DNA from: Streptomyces uncialis | Lineage (GTDB): Bacteria; Actinomycetota; Actinomycetes; Streptomycetales; Streptomycetaceae | Direction of reading: 5' to 3' | Length of the DNA stretch: 64,000 nt | Assembly: GCF_001905345.1 (NCBI RefSeq) | Contig: NZ_LFBV01000006.1 | Coordinates: forward strand, 372,001-436,000 | Shown here: positions 19,775 to 27,336 of the stretch, in pieces | Position numbering within the stretch: the stretch's first letter is position 1 | Layout: every line of letters begins with the position of its first letter | The notes under the pieces: model-generated | The model's database searches: none | Told to the model about the DNA's origin: nothing | Seen by the model: only the letters and a program-made list of their open reading frames with translations | Made by a program: the position numbers and the translations under genes

Positions 19775-21103
19775 ATGGCCGCGCCGGAGTCCTGGGACCA
19801 CGGAGGTCCGACGGCCGCCGACGAGGCGGTGGCATCGGTGTTCCGCGAGGAACACGGACGGCTGCTGGCCTCGCTCGTGGCGCGCTTCGGGGACCTGGAC
19901 CTGGCGGAGGAGGTCACCTCGCAGGCGCTGGAGGCGGCGCTCGTACGCTGGCCGGTCGACGGGGTGCCGACCCGGCCCGGCGCGTGGCTGCTGACGACGG
20001 CACGGCGCAAGGCCGTCGACCGGTTGCGCAGGGACCAGGCGTACGCCGCCCGGCTCGCCGTCCTCCAGGTGGAGGCCGACCGCGCGGCCCCGGCGCCCCC
20101 CGCCGACGCGGGCGGCGGGCTCCCCGACGAGCGGCTGACGCTGTTCTTCACCTGCGCCCACCCCGCCCTGCCGGCCGAGGCCCGGGGAGCGCTCACCCTG
20201 CGCTGTCTGGCGGGGCTGACCACCCCCGAGGTCGCACGGGCCTATCTGGTGCCGTCCGCGACCATGGCGCAGCGGATCGTCCGGGCGAAGCGGAAGATCC
20301 GTGAGGCGCGCATCCCGTTCCGGGTGCCGGGCGCCGACGAGCTGCCCGCGCGGCTGCCCGGGGTGCTCCAGGTGCTCTACTCGATCTTCACCGAGGGGTA
20401 CACGGCCAGCTCGGGCCCCGAGTTGCAGCGGCTGGACCTCGCCGAGGAGGCGATCCGGCTGACGCGGGTCCTGCGTCGGCTGCTGCCCGCGGAGCGGGAG
20501 GTCACCGGGCTGCTCGCGCTGATGCTGCTGGTGCACGCGCGCAGGGCGGCCCGGACGGCGCCGGACGGGGCGCTGGTGCTGCTCGCGGACCAGGACCGCG
20601 GGCGCTGGGACCGCGCGATGATCGACGAGGGTCTGGCGCTGGTGCCCGCGGCGCTGGCGGCGGGGCCGCCGGGGCCGTACGGGGTGCAGGCGGCGATCGC
20701 CGCGCTGCACGACGAGGCGCCGGATCTGTCCGCGACCGACTGGCCGCAGATCGTGGCGCTGTACGACGTGCTGCTGGCGCTGGCGCCGTCGCCGGTCGTC
20801 GCGCTGAACCGGGCGGTGGCGGTGGCCATGCGGGACGGGCCCGCGGCCGGGCTGGCGCTGCTGGACGCGCTCGCCGACGAGCCGCGGCTGCGGGGGCATC
20901 ATCCGTATCCGGCGGCGCGGGGCGATCTGCTGCGGCGGCTCGGGCGACTGCGGGAGGCCGGGGCGGCCTATCGGGTGGCGTTGGCGCTCGCTGGGACGGA
21001 GCCTGAGCGGGCGCATCTGCGGGGCAAGCTTGCGGCCATCGGGGCGACCGGTCGGTCCGGGCCGCCTGATCCGTCCGGGCCGCCTGGCCCACCCGGTCCG
21101 TAG
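19775..21103 (+). CDS. ECF42-group RNA polymerase sigma factor with C-terminal helical extension
   Basis: Region 2 (VASVFREEHGRLLASLVARF, DLDLAEEVTSQALEAALVRW, PGAWLLTTARRKAVDRLRR) and region 4 (LTLRCLAGLTTPEVARAYLV, TMAQRIVRAKRKIREARI) occupy about the first 190 residues. The remaining 250 residues form the TPR-like helical domain that defines the ECF42 group (LLPAEREVTGLLALMLLVHA, VVALNRAVAVAM). The length of 442 residues is normal for the group. No anti-sigma gene is adjacent, and ECF42 factors are thought to be controlled through this C-terminal extension. It is coupled to the DGPF gene just upstream. Confidence 0.92.
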   Translation: MAAPESWDHGGPTAADEAVASVFREEHGRLLASLVARFGDLDLAEEVTSQALEAALVRWPVDGVPTRPGAWLLTTARRKAVDRLRRDQAYAARLAVLQVEADRAAPAPPADAGGGLPDERLTLFFTCAHPALPAEARGALTLRCLAGLTTPEVARAYLVPSATMAQRIVRAKRKIREARIPFRVPGADELPARLPGVLQVLYSIFTEGYTASSGPELQRLDLAEEAIRLTRVLRRLLPAEREVTGLLALMLLVHARRAARTAPDGALVLLADQDRGRWDRAMIDEGLALVPAALAAGPPGPYGVQAAIAALHDEAPDLSATDWPQIVALYDVLLALAPSPVVALNRAVAVAMRDGPAAGLALLDALADEPRLRGHHPYPAARGDLLRRLGRLREAGAAYRVALALAGTEPERAHLRGKLAAIGATGRSGPPDPSGPPGPPGP

Positions 21104-21167
21104 GGTCCGTCCGGTCCGTCCGGTCCGTCCGGCGCGGCTTAGGCGCTCGGCTCGGGCCTGGGTTGGC

Positions 21168-21540
21168 TGTGCTGGGCGCACTCCGGGTCGTGCGGGTCGC
21201 TCGTGGGGTGCGCAGTTCCTCGCGCCCCTGGGGTTCCTGTGCCGGGCGTACCTGTTCCTGTGCGGGTACTCCGTGGGTGCGCAGTTCCCCGCGCCCCTGA
21301 GGTTGCCTGTGCTCGGCGTACTCCGGGCCGTGCGGGTCGCTCGTGGGGTGCGCAGTTCCTCGCGCCCCTAGGTTTCCTGTGCCGGGCGTACCTGTTCCTG
21401 TGCGGGTACTCCGTGGGTGCGCAGTTCCCCGCGCCCCTGAGGTTGCCTGTGCTCGGCGCACTCCGAGCTGTGCGGGTCGCTCGTGGGGTGCGCAGTTCCC
21501 CGCGCCCCTGGGTTGCCTTTGCTCGGCGTACTCCGGGGTG
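21168..21540. repeat. 140-bp tandem repeat of the GCGCAGTTCCCCGCGCCCCT family
   Basis: Five copies of a 20-base motif (GCGCAGTTCC[C/T]CGCGCCCCT) start at 21210, 21279, 21350, 21419 and 21490, all in one orientation. Copies 1, 3 and 5, and copies 2 and 4, are exactly 140 bp apart. The whole 140-bp unit, two related 70-bp halves, is therefore tandemly repeated a little over two times. It lies between the 3' ends of the sigma-factor gene (+) and mshC (-). The same 70-bp family recurs at about 47.0-47.5 and 55.4-56.2 kb. Confidence 0.85.
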
Positions 21541-21600
21541 TGGGGTAGGTCCCGGCCTCTTCGGGGGGAGAGGCCGGGAGCTACTGGCTCGGGGGGAGGG

Positions 21601-22830
21601 TTAGAGGGCCACTCCCAGTAGGGCGTCCACGGCGCGGGAGACCACTCCGGGTGCGCCCTCGTCCTGGCCGCCGTCCGCCGTCTGGCGGTCGGCCCAGCGG
21701 TCGACCGCGGCGAGGGCCGTGGGCGCGTCCAGGTCGTTCGAGAGGGCCGCGCGGATCTCCTCGACGAGGTCGTCGGCGGGCGGGCCGTCGGGGCGGGAGA
21801 CTGCCGCGCGCCAGCGGGCGAGGCGGGCCACCGCCTGCTCCAGCGCGGAGTCCGTCCACTCCCAGTCGGCCCGGTAGTGGTGGGCGAGCAGGGCGAGCCG
21901 GATCGCGGCGGGGTCGACGCCCGCGCGGCGCAGGGCCGAGACGAAGACCAGGTTGCCCTTGGACTTCGACATCTTCTCGCCGTTCAGGGCGACCATCCCG
22001 GCGTGGACGTACGCCTTCGCGAAGGGGTGCTCGCCGGTCAGCGCCTGGGCGTGCGAGGCGCCCATCTCGTGGTGCGGGAAGGCCAGGTCGGAGCCGCCGC
22101 CCTGGATGTCGAAGCCCATCCCGAGATGGTCGAGGGCGATGGCCACGCACTCGATGTGCCAGCCGGGCCTGCCCCGGCCGAGGGAGCCGCCGTCCCAGTC
22201 GGGCTCGCCCTCCCGCGCGGCCTGCCACAGCAGCGGGTCGAGCGGGTTCTTCTTGCCGGGCCGGTCGGGGTCGCCGCCGCGCTCGGCGGACAGCAGCCGC
22301 ATGGCGGCGGCGTCGAGCCGGGAGACCTCCCCGAAGTGCGGGTCGGACTCGACGGAGAAGTAGACGTCGCCTTCGAGTTCGTAGGCGGCGCCCGCGTCCC
22401 GGAGGCGTTCCACGAGCGGGACGATGCCCGGTATGGCCTCGACGGCTCCTATGTAGTGCCGCGGCGGGAGCATCCTGAGGGCGGTCATGTCCTCGCGGAA
22501 GAGGGTGGTCTCGCGGTCGGCGAGCCCCGCCCAGTCGACGCCGTCACGTGCGGCGCGTTCCAGTAGGGGGTCGTCGATGTCCGTCACGTTCTGGACGTAG
22601 TGGACCTGGCGCTTGGTGTCGAGCCACACGCGCTGCACGAGGTCGAACGCGTTGTAGGTCGCCGCGTGACCCAGATGGGTCGCGTCGTACGGCGTGATGC
22701 CGCAGACGTAGATACGGGCGACGGGACCGGGGTCGAGAGCGACGAGGCCGCCGGTCGCGGTGTCGTGGATCTTGAGGTCGCGGCCCTGTCCGGGCAGGGC
22801 GGGTACCTCTGAAGCGGGCCAGGCATGCAT
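21601..22830 (-). CDS. mshC: Mycothiol ligase MshC (cysteine:GlcN-Ins ligase)
   Basis: This 409-residue class I aminoacyl-tRNA-synthetase-like enzyme adenylates cysteine and joins it to 1-D-myo-inosityl-glucosamine, the third committed step of mycothiol synthesis. It has zinc ligand Cys43 in YVCGITPYD, the HIGH-type motif THLGHA (51-56), the HECVAIALDHLG zinc region and the KMSKS loop EKMSKSKGN near 288. It is shorter than a true CysRS and begins MHAWPASEVP, as MshC does. There is no ribosome site; a TACGCT hexamer 7 bases upstream suggests a leaderless message. It is the last gene of a minus-strand cluster whose other three members are regularly found with mshC. Confidence 0.95.
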   Translation of the reverse strand: MHAWPASEVPALPGQGRDLKIHDTATGGLVALDPGPVARIYVCGITPYDATHLGHAATYNAFDLVQRVWLDTKRQVHYVQNVTDIDDPLLERAARDGVDWAGLADRETTLFREDMTALRMLPPRHYIGAVEAIPGIVPLVERLRDAGAAYELEGDVYFSVESDPHFGEVSRLDAAAMRLLSAERGGDPDRPGKKNPLDPLLWQAAREGEPDWDGGSLGRGRPGWHIECVAIALDHLGMGFDIQGGGSDLAFPHHEMGASHAQALTGEHPFAKAYVHAGMVALNGEKMSKSKGNLVFVSALRRAGVDPAAIRLALLAHHYRADWEWTDSALEQAVARLARWRAAVSRPDGPPADDLVEEIRAALSNDLDAPTALAAVDRWADRQTADGGQDEGAPGVVSRAVDALLGVAL

Positions 22831-22842
22831 GTCTTGAGCGTA

Positions 22843-22861
22843 ACCGGACGGTGCGTCCGGT
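22843..22861. promoter_or_regulatory. Palindrome at the mshC promoter
   Basis: ACCGGACG-GTG-CGTCCGGT is a perfect 8-bp inverted repeat placed one base upstream of TACGCT (22837-22842, minus strand), a likely -10 element for leaderless mshC. It also lies between the stop of the upstream gene and mshC, so it might instead act as a short terminator. Confidence 0.4.
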
Positions 22862-22879
22862 ACACCGGTGGCCAGGTGT

Positions 22880-23752
22880 TTAAACCGGCGGCCAGGGGAT
22901 CGCGGGCCATTCGCCGCCCGGTTTGGGATGGATACCGGCGGCCAGGAGGGCGGCCACCCGCGCGCGGGTGGCGGCGATCTCGGTCTCGGTGAGCAGGGTG
23001 GTGAGCCGGGCCGCGAGGGCCTGTCCGGGCTCCAGGGCCGCTTCGAGGGCCGTCAGGGCGGTCAGCGCGTCCTCGGGGAGGGGTTCGCCCGCCCAGCCCC
23101 ACAGCAGGGTGCGGAGCTTGTCGTCCGTGTGGAATGTCACTCCATGATCGATGCCGTAGAGGCGTCCGGCGGCGGTGGGCAGCAGATGGCCGCCCTTGCG
23201 GTCGGAGTTGTTGATCACGGCGTCGAGGACGGCCAGCCGGCGCAGCCGGTCGTCGTCCGCGTGCACGAGCAGGGCGGTGCGGCCGCCGCCGACGTCGGCG
23301 AAGCCGATGGCCTTCCAGCCGGGCCCCGGTTCCTCGGTGTCGAGGAGGGCGAGCAGTCCCGTACCGGGGTCGTCGCCCGTACCTGGGCCGTCGGGGGTGC
23401 CGGGGACGGCGAGGGTCGCGGCCGAGCCCTCGATCCACAACTGGCACATGCCCTCGCCGTAGGGTCCGGCGCGCAGCACGGTGGGCGGGACGAGTCCCCA
23501 GCCGAGGGCCTCGGACACCTCGTAGGCGGCGACCTCGCGCTGGGCGAGGGTGCCGTCGGGGAAGTCCCACAGGGGGCGCTCCCCGGCGATGGGCTTGTAG
23601 GCGCAGTGGACCCGCTCGCCCTCGTGCTCGACGGTGCAGTACAGGACCGCGTTGGACGCCTCCTGGACCCGGCCGCGGACCGTCAGCTCACCGTGGGTGA
23701 GCAGGTCGGTGACGGTCATGCGCCGCGGCGGTATCCGTTCTGGCGCGGACAT
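22880..23752 (-). CDS. SCO1664-family protein (phosphatidylinositol-kinase-like fold)
   Basis: This 290-residue protein belongs to the actinobacterial family often labelled PI3/PI4-kinase-like: LTVRGRVQEASNAVLYCTVE, CAYKPIAGERPLWDFPDG with a candidate nucleotide-binding Lys, LAVLDAVINNSDRKGGHLLP (an HxDNxxRK-like catalytic loop) and YGIDHGVTFH (a DFG-like acid). It may phosphorylate a protein or small molecule; the substrate is unknown. I chose the ATG at 23752, preceded by GGAAGGA. An ATG at 23719 that overlaps the upstream stop is an alternative without a ribosome site. It lies between the DUF3090 gene and mshC, an arrangement repeated in other actinobacteria. Confidence 0.82.
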   Translation of the reverse strand: MSAPERIPPRRMTVTDLLTHGELTVRGRVQEASNAVLYCTVEHEGERVHCAYKPIAGERPLWDFPDGTLAQREVAAYEVSEALGWGLVPPTVLRAGPYGEGMCQLWIEGSAATLAVPGTPDGPGTGDDPGTGLLALLDTEEPGPGWKAIGFADVGGGRTALLVHADDDRLRRLAVLDAVINNSDRKGGHLLPTAAGRLYGIDHGVTFHTDDKLRTLLWGWAGEPLPEDALTALTALEAALEPGQALAARLTTLLTETEIAATRARVAALLAAGIHPKPGGEWPAIPWPPV

Positions 23753-24306
23753 ACGTGTCCTTCCGGGTCGAGCGGCAGGCTGCACAGCGGGCAGGGCGGA
23801 CGGCCCGCGTTGACGACGTCCAGGGCGCGTTTGGCGAAGGCCCTGGCCTGGACGCCGCTGAGCCGGACCCGGAGCATCGGGGGGCCGTTCTCCTCGTCCT
23901 GGAGGAGGCGTTCCTCGGCCTCGGCCAGATCCTCGTCGGACTCGGCGTCCAGCTCGACGAGGGCCTGCGCCTCGACGATCATGCGCTGTTCCTCGCCGTC
24001 CCAGGCGAGGGCCATGGTGCCGACCCGGAACTCCTCCTCGACGGGGGTGTCCAGGGGCGCGGTGTCGGAGATCTCCGTGGGTGCCATCGCGGGGACGGAG
24101 GCGCTGCCGCCGCTGCGGCGGACGACCTCGTCGAGGAGTTCGTCCATGCGCTCGGCCAGCGCGGCGACCTGGGTCTTCTCCAGGGCGACACTCGTGACGC
24201 GGGTCCCGGAGGAGGCCTGGAGGAAGAAGGTACGGCGCCCTGGCAGTCCGACCGTACCGGCCACGAAACGCTCCGGCGGGTCGTAGAGGAACACCTGACG
24301 CGACAC
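23716..24306 (-). CDS. DUF3090-family protein
   Basis: This 196-residue conserved actinobacterial protein starts SRQVFLYDPPERFVAGTVG and contains GRRTFFLQASSGTRVTSVAL. It ends in a zinc-ribbon-like C-terminus, PPCPLCSLPLDPEGHVCP, with CxxC and a later Cys. The middle part is acidic (ELDAESDEDLAEAEERLL). Its function is unknown. The repeated linkage to mshC, a histidine phosphatase and the SCO1664-type protein suggests one shared pathway. The GTG start has GGGAGA upstream. Its 3' end overlaps the start of the next gene, pointing to translational coupling. Confidence 0.88.
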   Translation of the reverse strand: MSRQVFLYDPPERFVAGTVGLPGRRTFFLQASSGTRVTSVALEKTQVAALAERMDELLDEVVRRSGGSASVPAMAPTEISDTAPLDTPVEEEFRVGTMALAWDGEEQRMIVEAQALVELDAESDEDLAEAEERLLQDEENGPPMLRVRLSGVQARAFAKRALDVVNAGRPPCPLCSLPLDPEGHVCPRQNGYRRGA

Positions 24307-24399
24307 GTCCGGATCTCCCTTGGGATCGACGGGTCGATCAAGGGATCGCCCGGGTTCACTGGCTTGGTTCCGACCGCTTCACCCTACTGCGGTCGGCGA

Positions 24400-25107
24400 T
24401 CACGGCGCGCCCGCTCCTCCCCCCACCTCGGCGGTGGCGGCGGACGCGTCGGTGGGGGCGGCGTCCGTGTCGTCCCGGGGCAGCAGCGACGCGAAGTCGC
24501 CGGTGTCCCCGAGGCGGACGAGGTAGGGCCGCAGCCGGGTGTAGCGGATCACGGTCACCGAGCAGGGTTCGACGGACACCCGCTGGAAGAGGTCCAGGTG
24601 GAGTCCGAGGGCCTCGGCGACGAGCGACTTGATGATGTCGCCGTGCGAGCACATCAGGTACGTGGCGTCATCGCCGTGCTCGTCGGCCACGCGCGCGTTC
24701 CACTCGCGGACGGCCTCGGCGGCGCGGGTGGACATGGCCCGCATCGACTCGCCGCCGGGGAAGGCGGCGGCGGAGGGGTGCTGCTGGACGATGTCCATGA
24801 GCGGCTCGTCGTTGAGCTCGGACAGTTTGCGGCCGGTCCAGTCGCCGTAGTCGCACTCACCGATCCGGTCGTCGGTGTGGTGGGTCAGTCCGGGCCGGGC
24901 GGCGAGCAGGGGCGCGACGGTCTCCTGGCAGCGCTGGAGCGGGCTGGTGACGACCGCGGCGACGGGGACGCCGTCCAGCCGGCCGGGGAGCGCGGCGGCC
25001 TGGGCGGAGCCGCGCTCGTCGAGGGAGATACCGGGCGTCCAGCCCGCGAGCAGGCCCGCGGTGTTGGCGGTGGAGCGTCCGTGGCGGACGAGGATCAGCG
25101 TGGGCAT
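24400..25107 (-). CDS. Histidine phosphatase (phosphoglycerate-mutase-like, MSMEG_4193 type)
   Basis: This 235-residue protein has the RHG motif LILVRHGRSTANTAGLLAGW with catalytic His9, and ECDYGDWTGRKLSELNDEPL and YLMCSHGDIIKSL carrying the other active-site residues. This subclass occurs at the head of mshC-linked clusters. It probably dephosphorylates a metabolite; a link to the mycothiol pathway is inference from position only. It ends 93 bp before the DUF3090 gene on the same strand. The last 20 residues are Ala/Thr/Gly-rich and probably disordered. Confidence 0.88.
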   Translation of the reverse strand: MPTLILVRHGRSTANTAGLLAGWTPGISLDERGSAQAAALPGRLDGVPVAAVVTSPLQRCQETVAPLLAARPGLTHHTDDRIGECDYGDWTGRKLSELNDEPLMDIVQQHPSAAAFPGGESMRAMSTRAAEAVREWNARVADEHGDDATYLMCSHGDIIKSLVAEALGLHLDLFQRVSVEPCSVTVIRYTRLRPYLVRLGDTGDFASLLPRDDTDAAPTDASAATAEVGGGAGAP

Positions 25108-25164
25108 ACCGACAGCCTAGGCGTGGGGGGTGTGCGCTCCTCGGGCGAGGGGAACACGTGCTGC

Positions 25165-26163
25165 GTGATCGTGGACTCTGCCATCTACCAGGACGGGCGC
25201 CGTATGGCGGGGCCCGCCGATCTCTCCGACGCGCTCGCGCGGGCCCGCGCCGAGGGTGACGCGTTCTTGTGGATAGGGCTGCATGAGCCGACGGAGGAGG
25301 AGTTCGAGCACGTCAGGACCGAGTTCGGGCTGCATCCACTGGCGGTCGAGGACGCCCTGAACGCCCACCAGCGCCCCAAGCTGGAGGTGTACGACGACTC
25401 GCTGTTCGTGGTGCTGAAGCCGGTGGTGTACGAGCCGGAGGGCGACACCGTGTCCTCGGGCGAGGTGATGCTGTTCCTCGGGGACTCGTTCATGGTGACC
25501 GTGCGCCACGGTGAGGGTTCGCCGCTCGGGTCGGTGCGGCAGCGTCTGGAAGCGGAGCCGGGGCTGCTGAAGCAGGGGCCCACGGCGGTGCTGTACGCGA
25601 TCTCCGACGCGGTCGTGGACCACTATCTGGATGTCGCGACCGAGCTCCAGACGGACCTGGAGGAGCTGGAGGCGCAGGTCTTCTCACCGGAGGGCGGGCG
25701 GTCCCGGCACACGGCGATGCGGATCTACAACTTCAAGCGGCAGATCCTGGAGTTCCGGCGGGCCACGGTGCCCCTGGGGGCGCCGCTGGGGCGGCTGGCG
25801 GGCACGGGGCCCTTCGCGGCGGCGGTGCCGTTCGTGGCGGAGTCCGCACAGCCGTTCTTCCGCGATGTCAGCGACCATCTGACCCGGGTGAACGAGTCCG
25901 TGGAAGGGCTGGACCGGCTGGTGTCGGACATCCTGTCGGCGCATCTGGCGCAGATGAGCGTCCGGCAGAACGACGACATGCGCAAGATCTCCGCGTGGGC
26001 GGCGATGGCGGCCGTCCCGACGATGATCGCGGGCATCTACGGCATGAACTTCGACCATATGCCGGAGCTGCACTGGACGTGGTCGTACCCGGCGGTGATC
26101 GCGCTGATGGTGGGGCTGGAGATCGTCCTGTACCGGACGTTCAAGCGGCGCGGCTGGCTGTGA
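25165..26163 (+). CDS. corA: CorA-family magnesium/cobalt transporter
   Basis: This 332-residue channel has a large cytoplasmic N-domain (FLWIGLHEPTEEEFEHV, HPLAVEDALNAHQRPKLEVYD), a long stalk helix and two C-terminal membrane helices. The first ends in the gating signature YGMNF (IAGIYGMNFDHMPELHW), diagnostic of CorA. It conducts Mg2+ passively into the cell. The start is the GTG at 25165, giving VIVDSAIYQDGRR as in relatives; GAGGGGA lies 12 bases upstream. The gene is divergent from the mshC cluster and convergent with the ferritin-like gene. Confidence 0.93.
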   Translation: MIVDSAIYQDGRRMAGPADLSDALARARAEGDAFLWIGLHEPTEEEFEHVRTEFGLHPLAVEDALNAHQRPKLEVYDDSLFVVLKPVVYEPEGDTVSSGEVMLFLGDSFMVTVRHGEGSPLGSVRQRLEAEPGLLKQGPTAVLYAISDAVVDHYLDVATELQTDLEELEAQVFSPEGGRSRHTAMRIYNFKRQILEFRRATVPLGAPLGRLAGTGPFAAAVPFVAESAQPFFRDVSDHLTRVNESVEGLDRLVSDILSAHLAQMSVRQNDDMRKISAWAAMAAVPTMIAGIYGMNFDHMPELHWTWSYPAVIALMVGLEIVLYRTFKRRGWL

Positions 26164-26272
26164 GTGACGCGGAGCGGGGGCGGCGAGCCGCGTGACCGGC
26201 TGGTGGCGGACGGCTGACGGCTGACGACGGCCGACCTGTGGCGGACGGCTCACGGCGGACGCCTTCTGGAGT

Positions 26273-26300
26273 GACGCCGCACGCGCGCGCGTGCGGCGTC
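26273..26300. terminator. Perfect 28-base palindrome between convergent genes
   Basis: Bases 26273-26286 are the reverse complement of 26287-26300. The palindrome lies between the stops of corA (+) and the ferritin-like gene (-). Just upstream, GCGGACGGCT-type repeats fill 26200-26260. Confidence 0.75.
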
Positions 26301-26329
26301 CTCCGGATCACGGACCGTCCGTCATGGGT

Positions 26330-27118
26330 TCAGGCGAACTCGGGGGCGGCGGTCGCGGGACCGCCCAGCGCGTCGCGGCGTTCGGGCATCGCCAGGGACA
26401 CCATGCGCCGCCAGCCGAAGGCGCGCTCGTAGGCGTACACCGCGTGGATACCGGCGGCGAGGGCCGCGCTCTTGGCCTTGGGCCAGCCGAGGATGCGGCC
26501 CATGTGTGCCATCACGGCGAGGCTGACGTCACGGTAGATCCGGATCTCGGCGAGCGCGCACTGTTCGAGGGTGCGCTGGATCGCACGGCCGTGTCCGGCG
26601 TAGGCGAACCTCAGCAGTTCCTCGTGGCAGTACGCGAGGTGGTTGTCCTCGTCGTTGGAGATCATCCTGACCGCGCGCCCGAGGTCGGGATGGTCGGCGA
26701 AGTACCTGCGCAGCAGCCGCATCTGTTCGGAGGCGCGCTGTTCGGTGACCCTGCTGTGGGCGAGGTAGGTGACGATGTCCTGGACGGTGAGCGGCTCGTC
26801 CCGGTGGAGCTTGTCGTGGGCGAGGCCGATGCCCCGGCGTTCCAGGAGCATCGTGTAGTCGGTGTCCTGGGGCACGTCGACGGGGGTCAGTCCGCGCTTC
26901 TTGATGAGCGCGTTGAAGATCCGCCCGTGCTTGTCCTCGTCGGCGCCGTGCCGGACGACCTTGGGCGCGATGTCGCGCTCGGTGACGGGCACGAGGGCCG
27001 CGATCCGGCCGTTCTCCCAGCCGCCCTGGGATTCCCCGCTGGCGGCGATGGAGCAGAACAGGCGGAACGACTCGTCGTTGTCGAGGATCTCCTGGAACAG
27101 GCTCTTGGCCGAGAGCAT
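26330..27118 (-). CDS. Ferritin-like (diiron fold) protein
   Basis: This 262-residue mainly helical protein has two acidic-histidine motifs, HGADEDKHGRIFNAL and ISNDEDNHLAYCHEELL, spaced as in ferritin-like four-helix bundles that bind two metal ions. Relatives in Streptomyces are annotated only as ferritin-like domain proteins; oxidase, hydroxylase or storage roles are all possible. The frame is open upstream, but the ATG at 27118 has GGAGGTGG in front and begins MLSAKSLFQEILDND, where the fold starts. It stands alone on the minus strand, divergent from nothing close by. Confidence 0.8.
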   Translation of the reverse strand: MLSAKSLFQEILDNDESFRLFCSIAASGESQGGWENGRIAALVPVTERDIAPKVVRHGADEDKHGRIFNALIKKRGLTPVDVPQDTDYTMLLERRGIGLAHDKLHRDEPLTVQDIVTYLAHSRVTEQRASEQMRLLRRYFADHPDLGRAVRMISNDEDNHLAYCHEELLRFAYAGHGRAIQRTLEQCALAEIRIYRDVSLAVMAHMGRILGWPKAKSAALAAGIHAVYAYERAFGWRRMVSLAMPERRDALGGPATAAPEFA

Positions 27119-27336
27119 GACTGCCACCTCCGTGCAGGGGTCCGCGCACCACGAGTCAAATGCGGGACGGGCCGAACGGCAACAGCTCTGGGCGCCCACT
27201 CGGCCGAACGAAGGACCCCTCCACGCGCGCGGGGACCCGCCGGTGAGGGCGTAACCAGGAGCGCGCGGAGGCGTTGTACGGGGTGACGGCCGTGGCGGGG
27301 AAGACCCCCGAGCCCCCACCACGGCCGGGCCGGGGG

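Noticed and set aside
18104..21181. Minus-strand open frame over the PAC2 and sigma-factor genes
   Set aside because: Pro/Arg-rich antisense translation with no start context and no recognisable domain.
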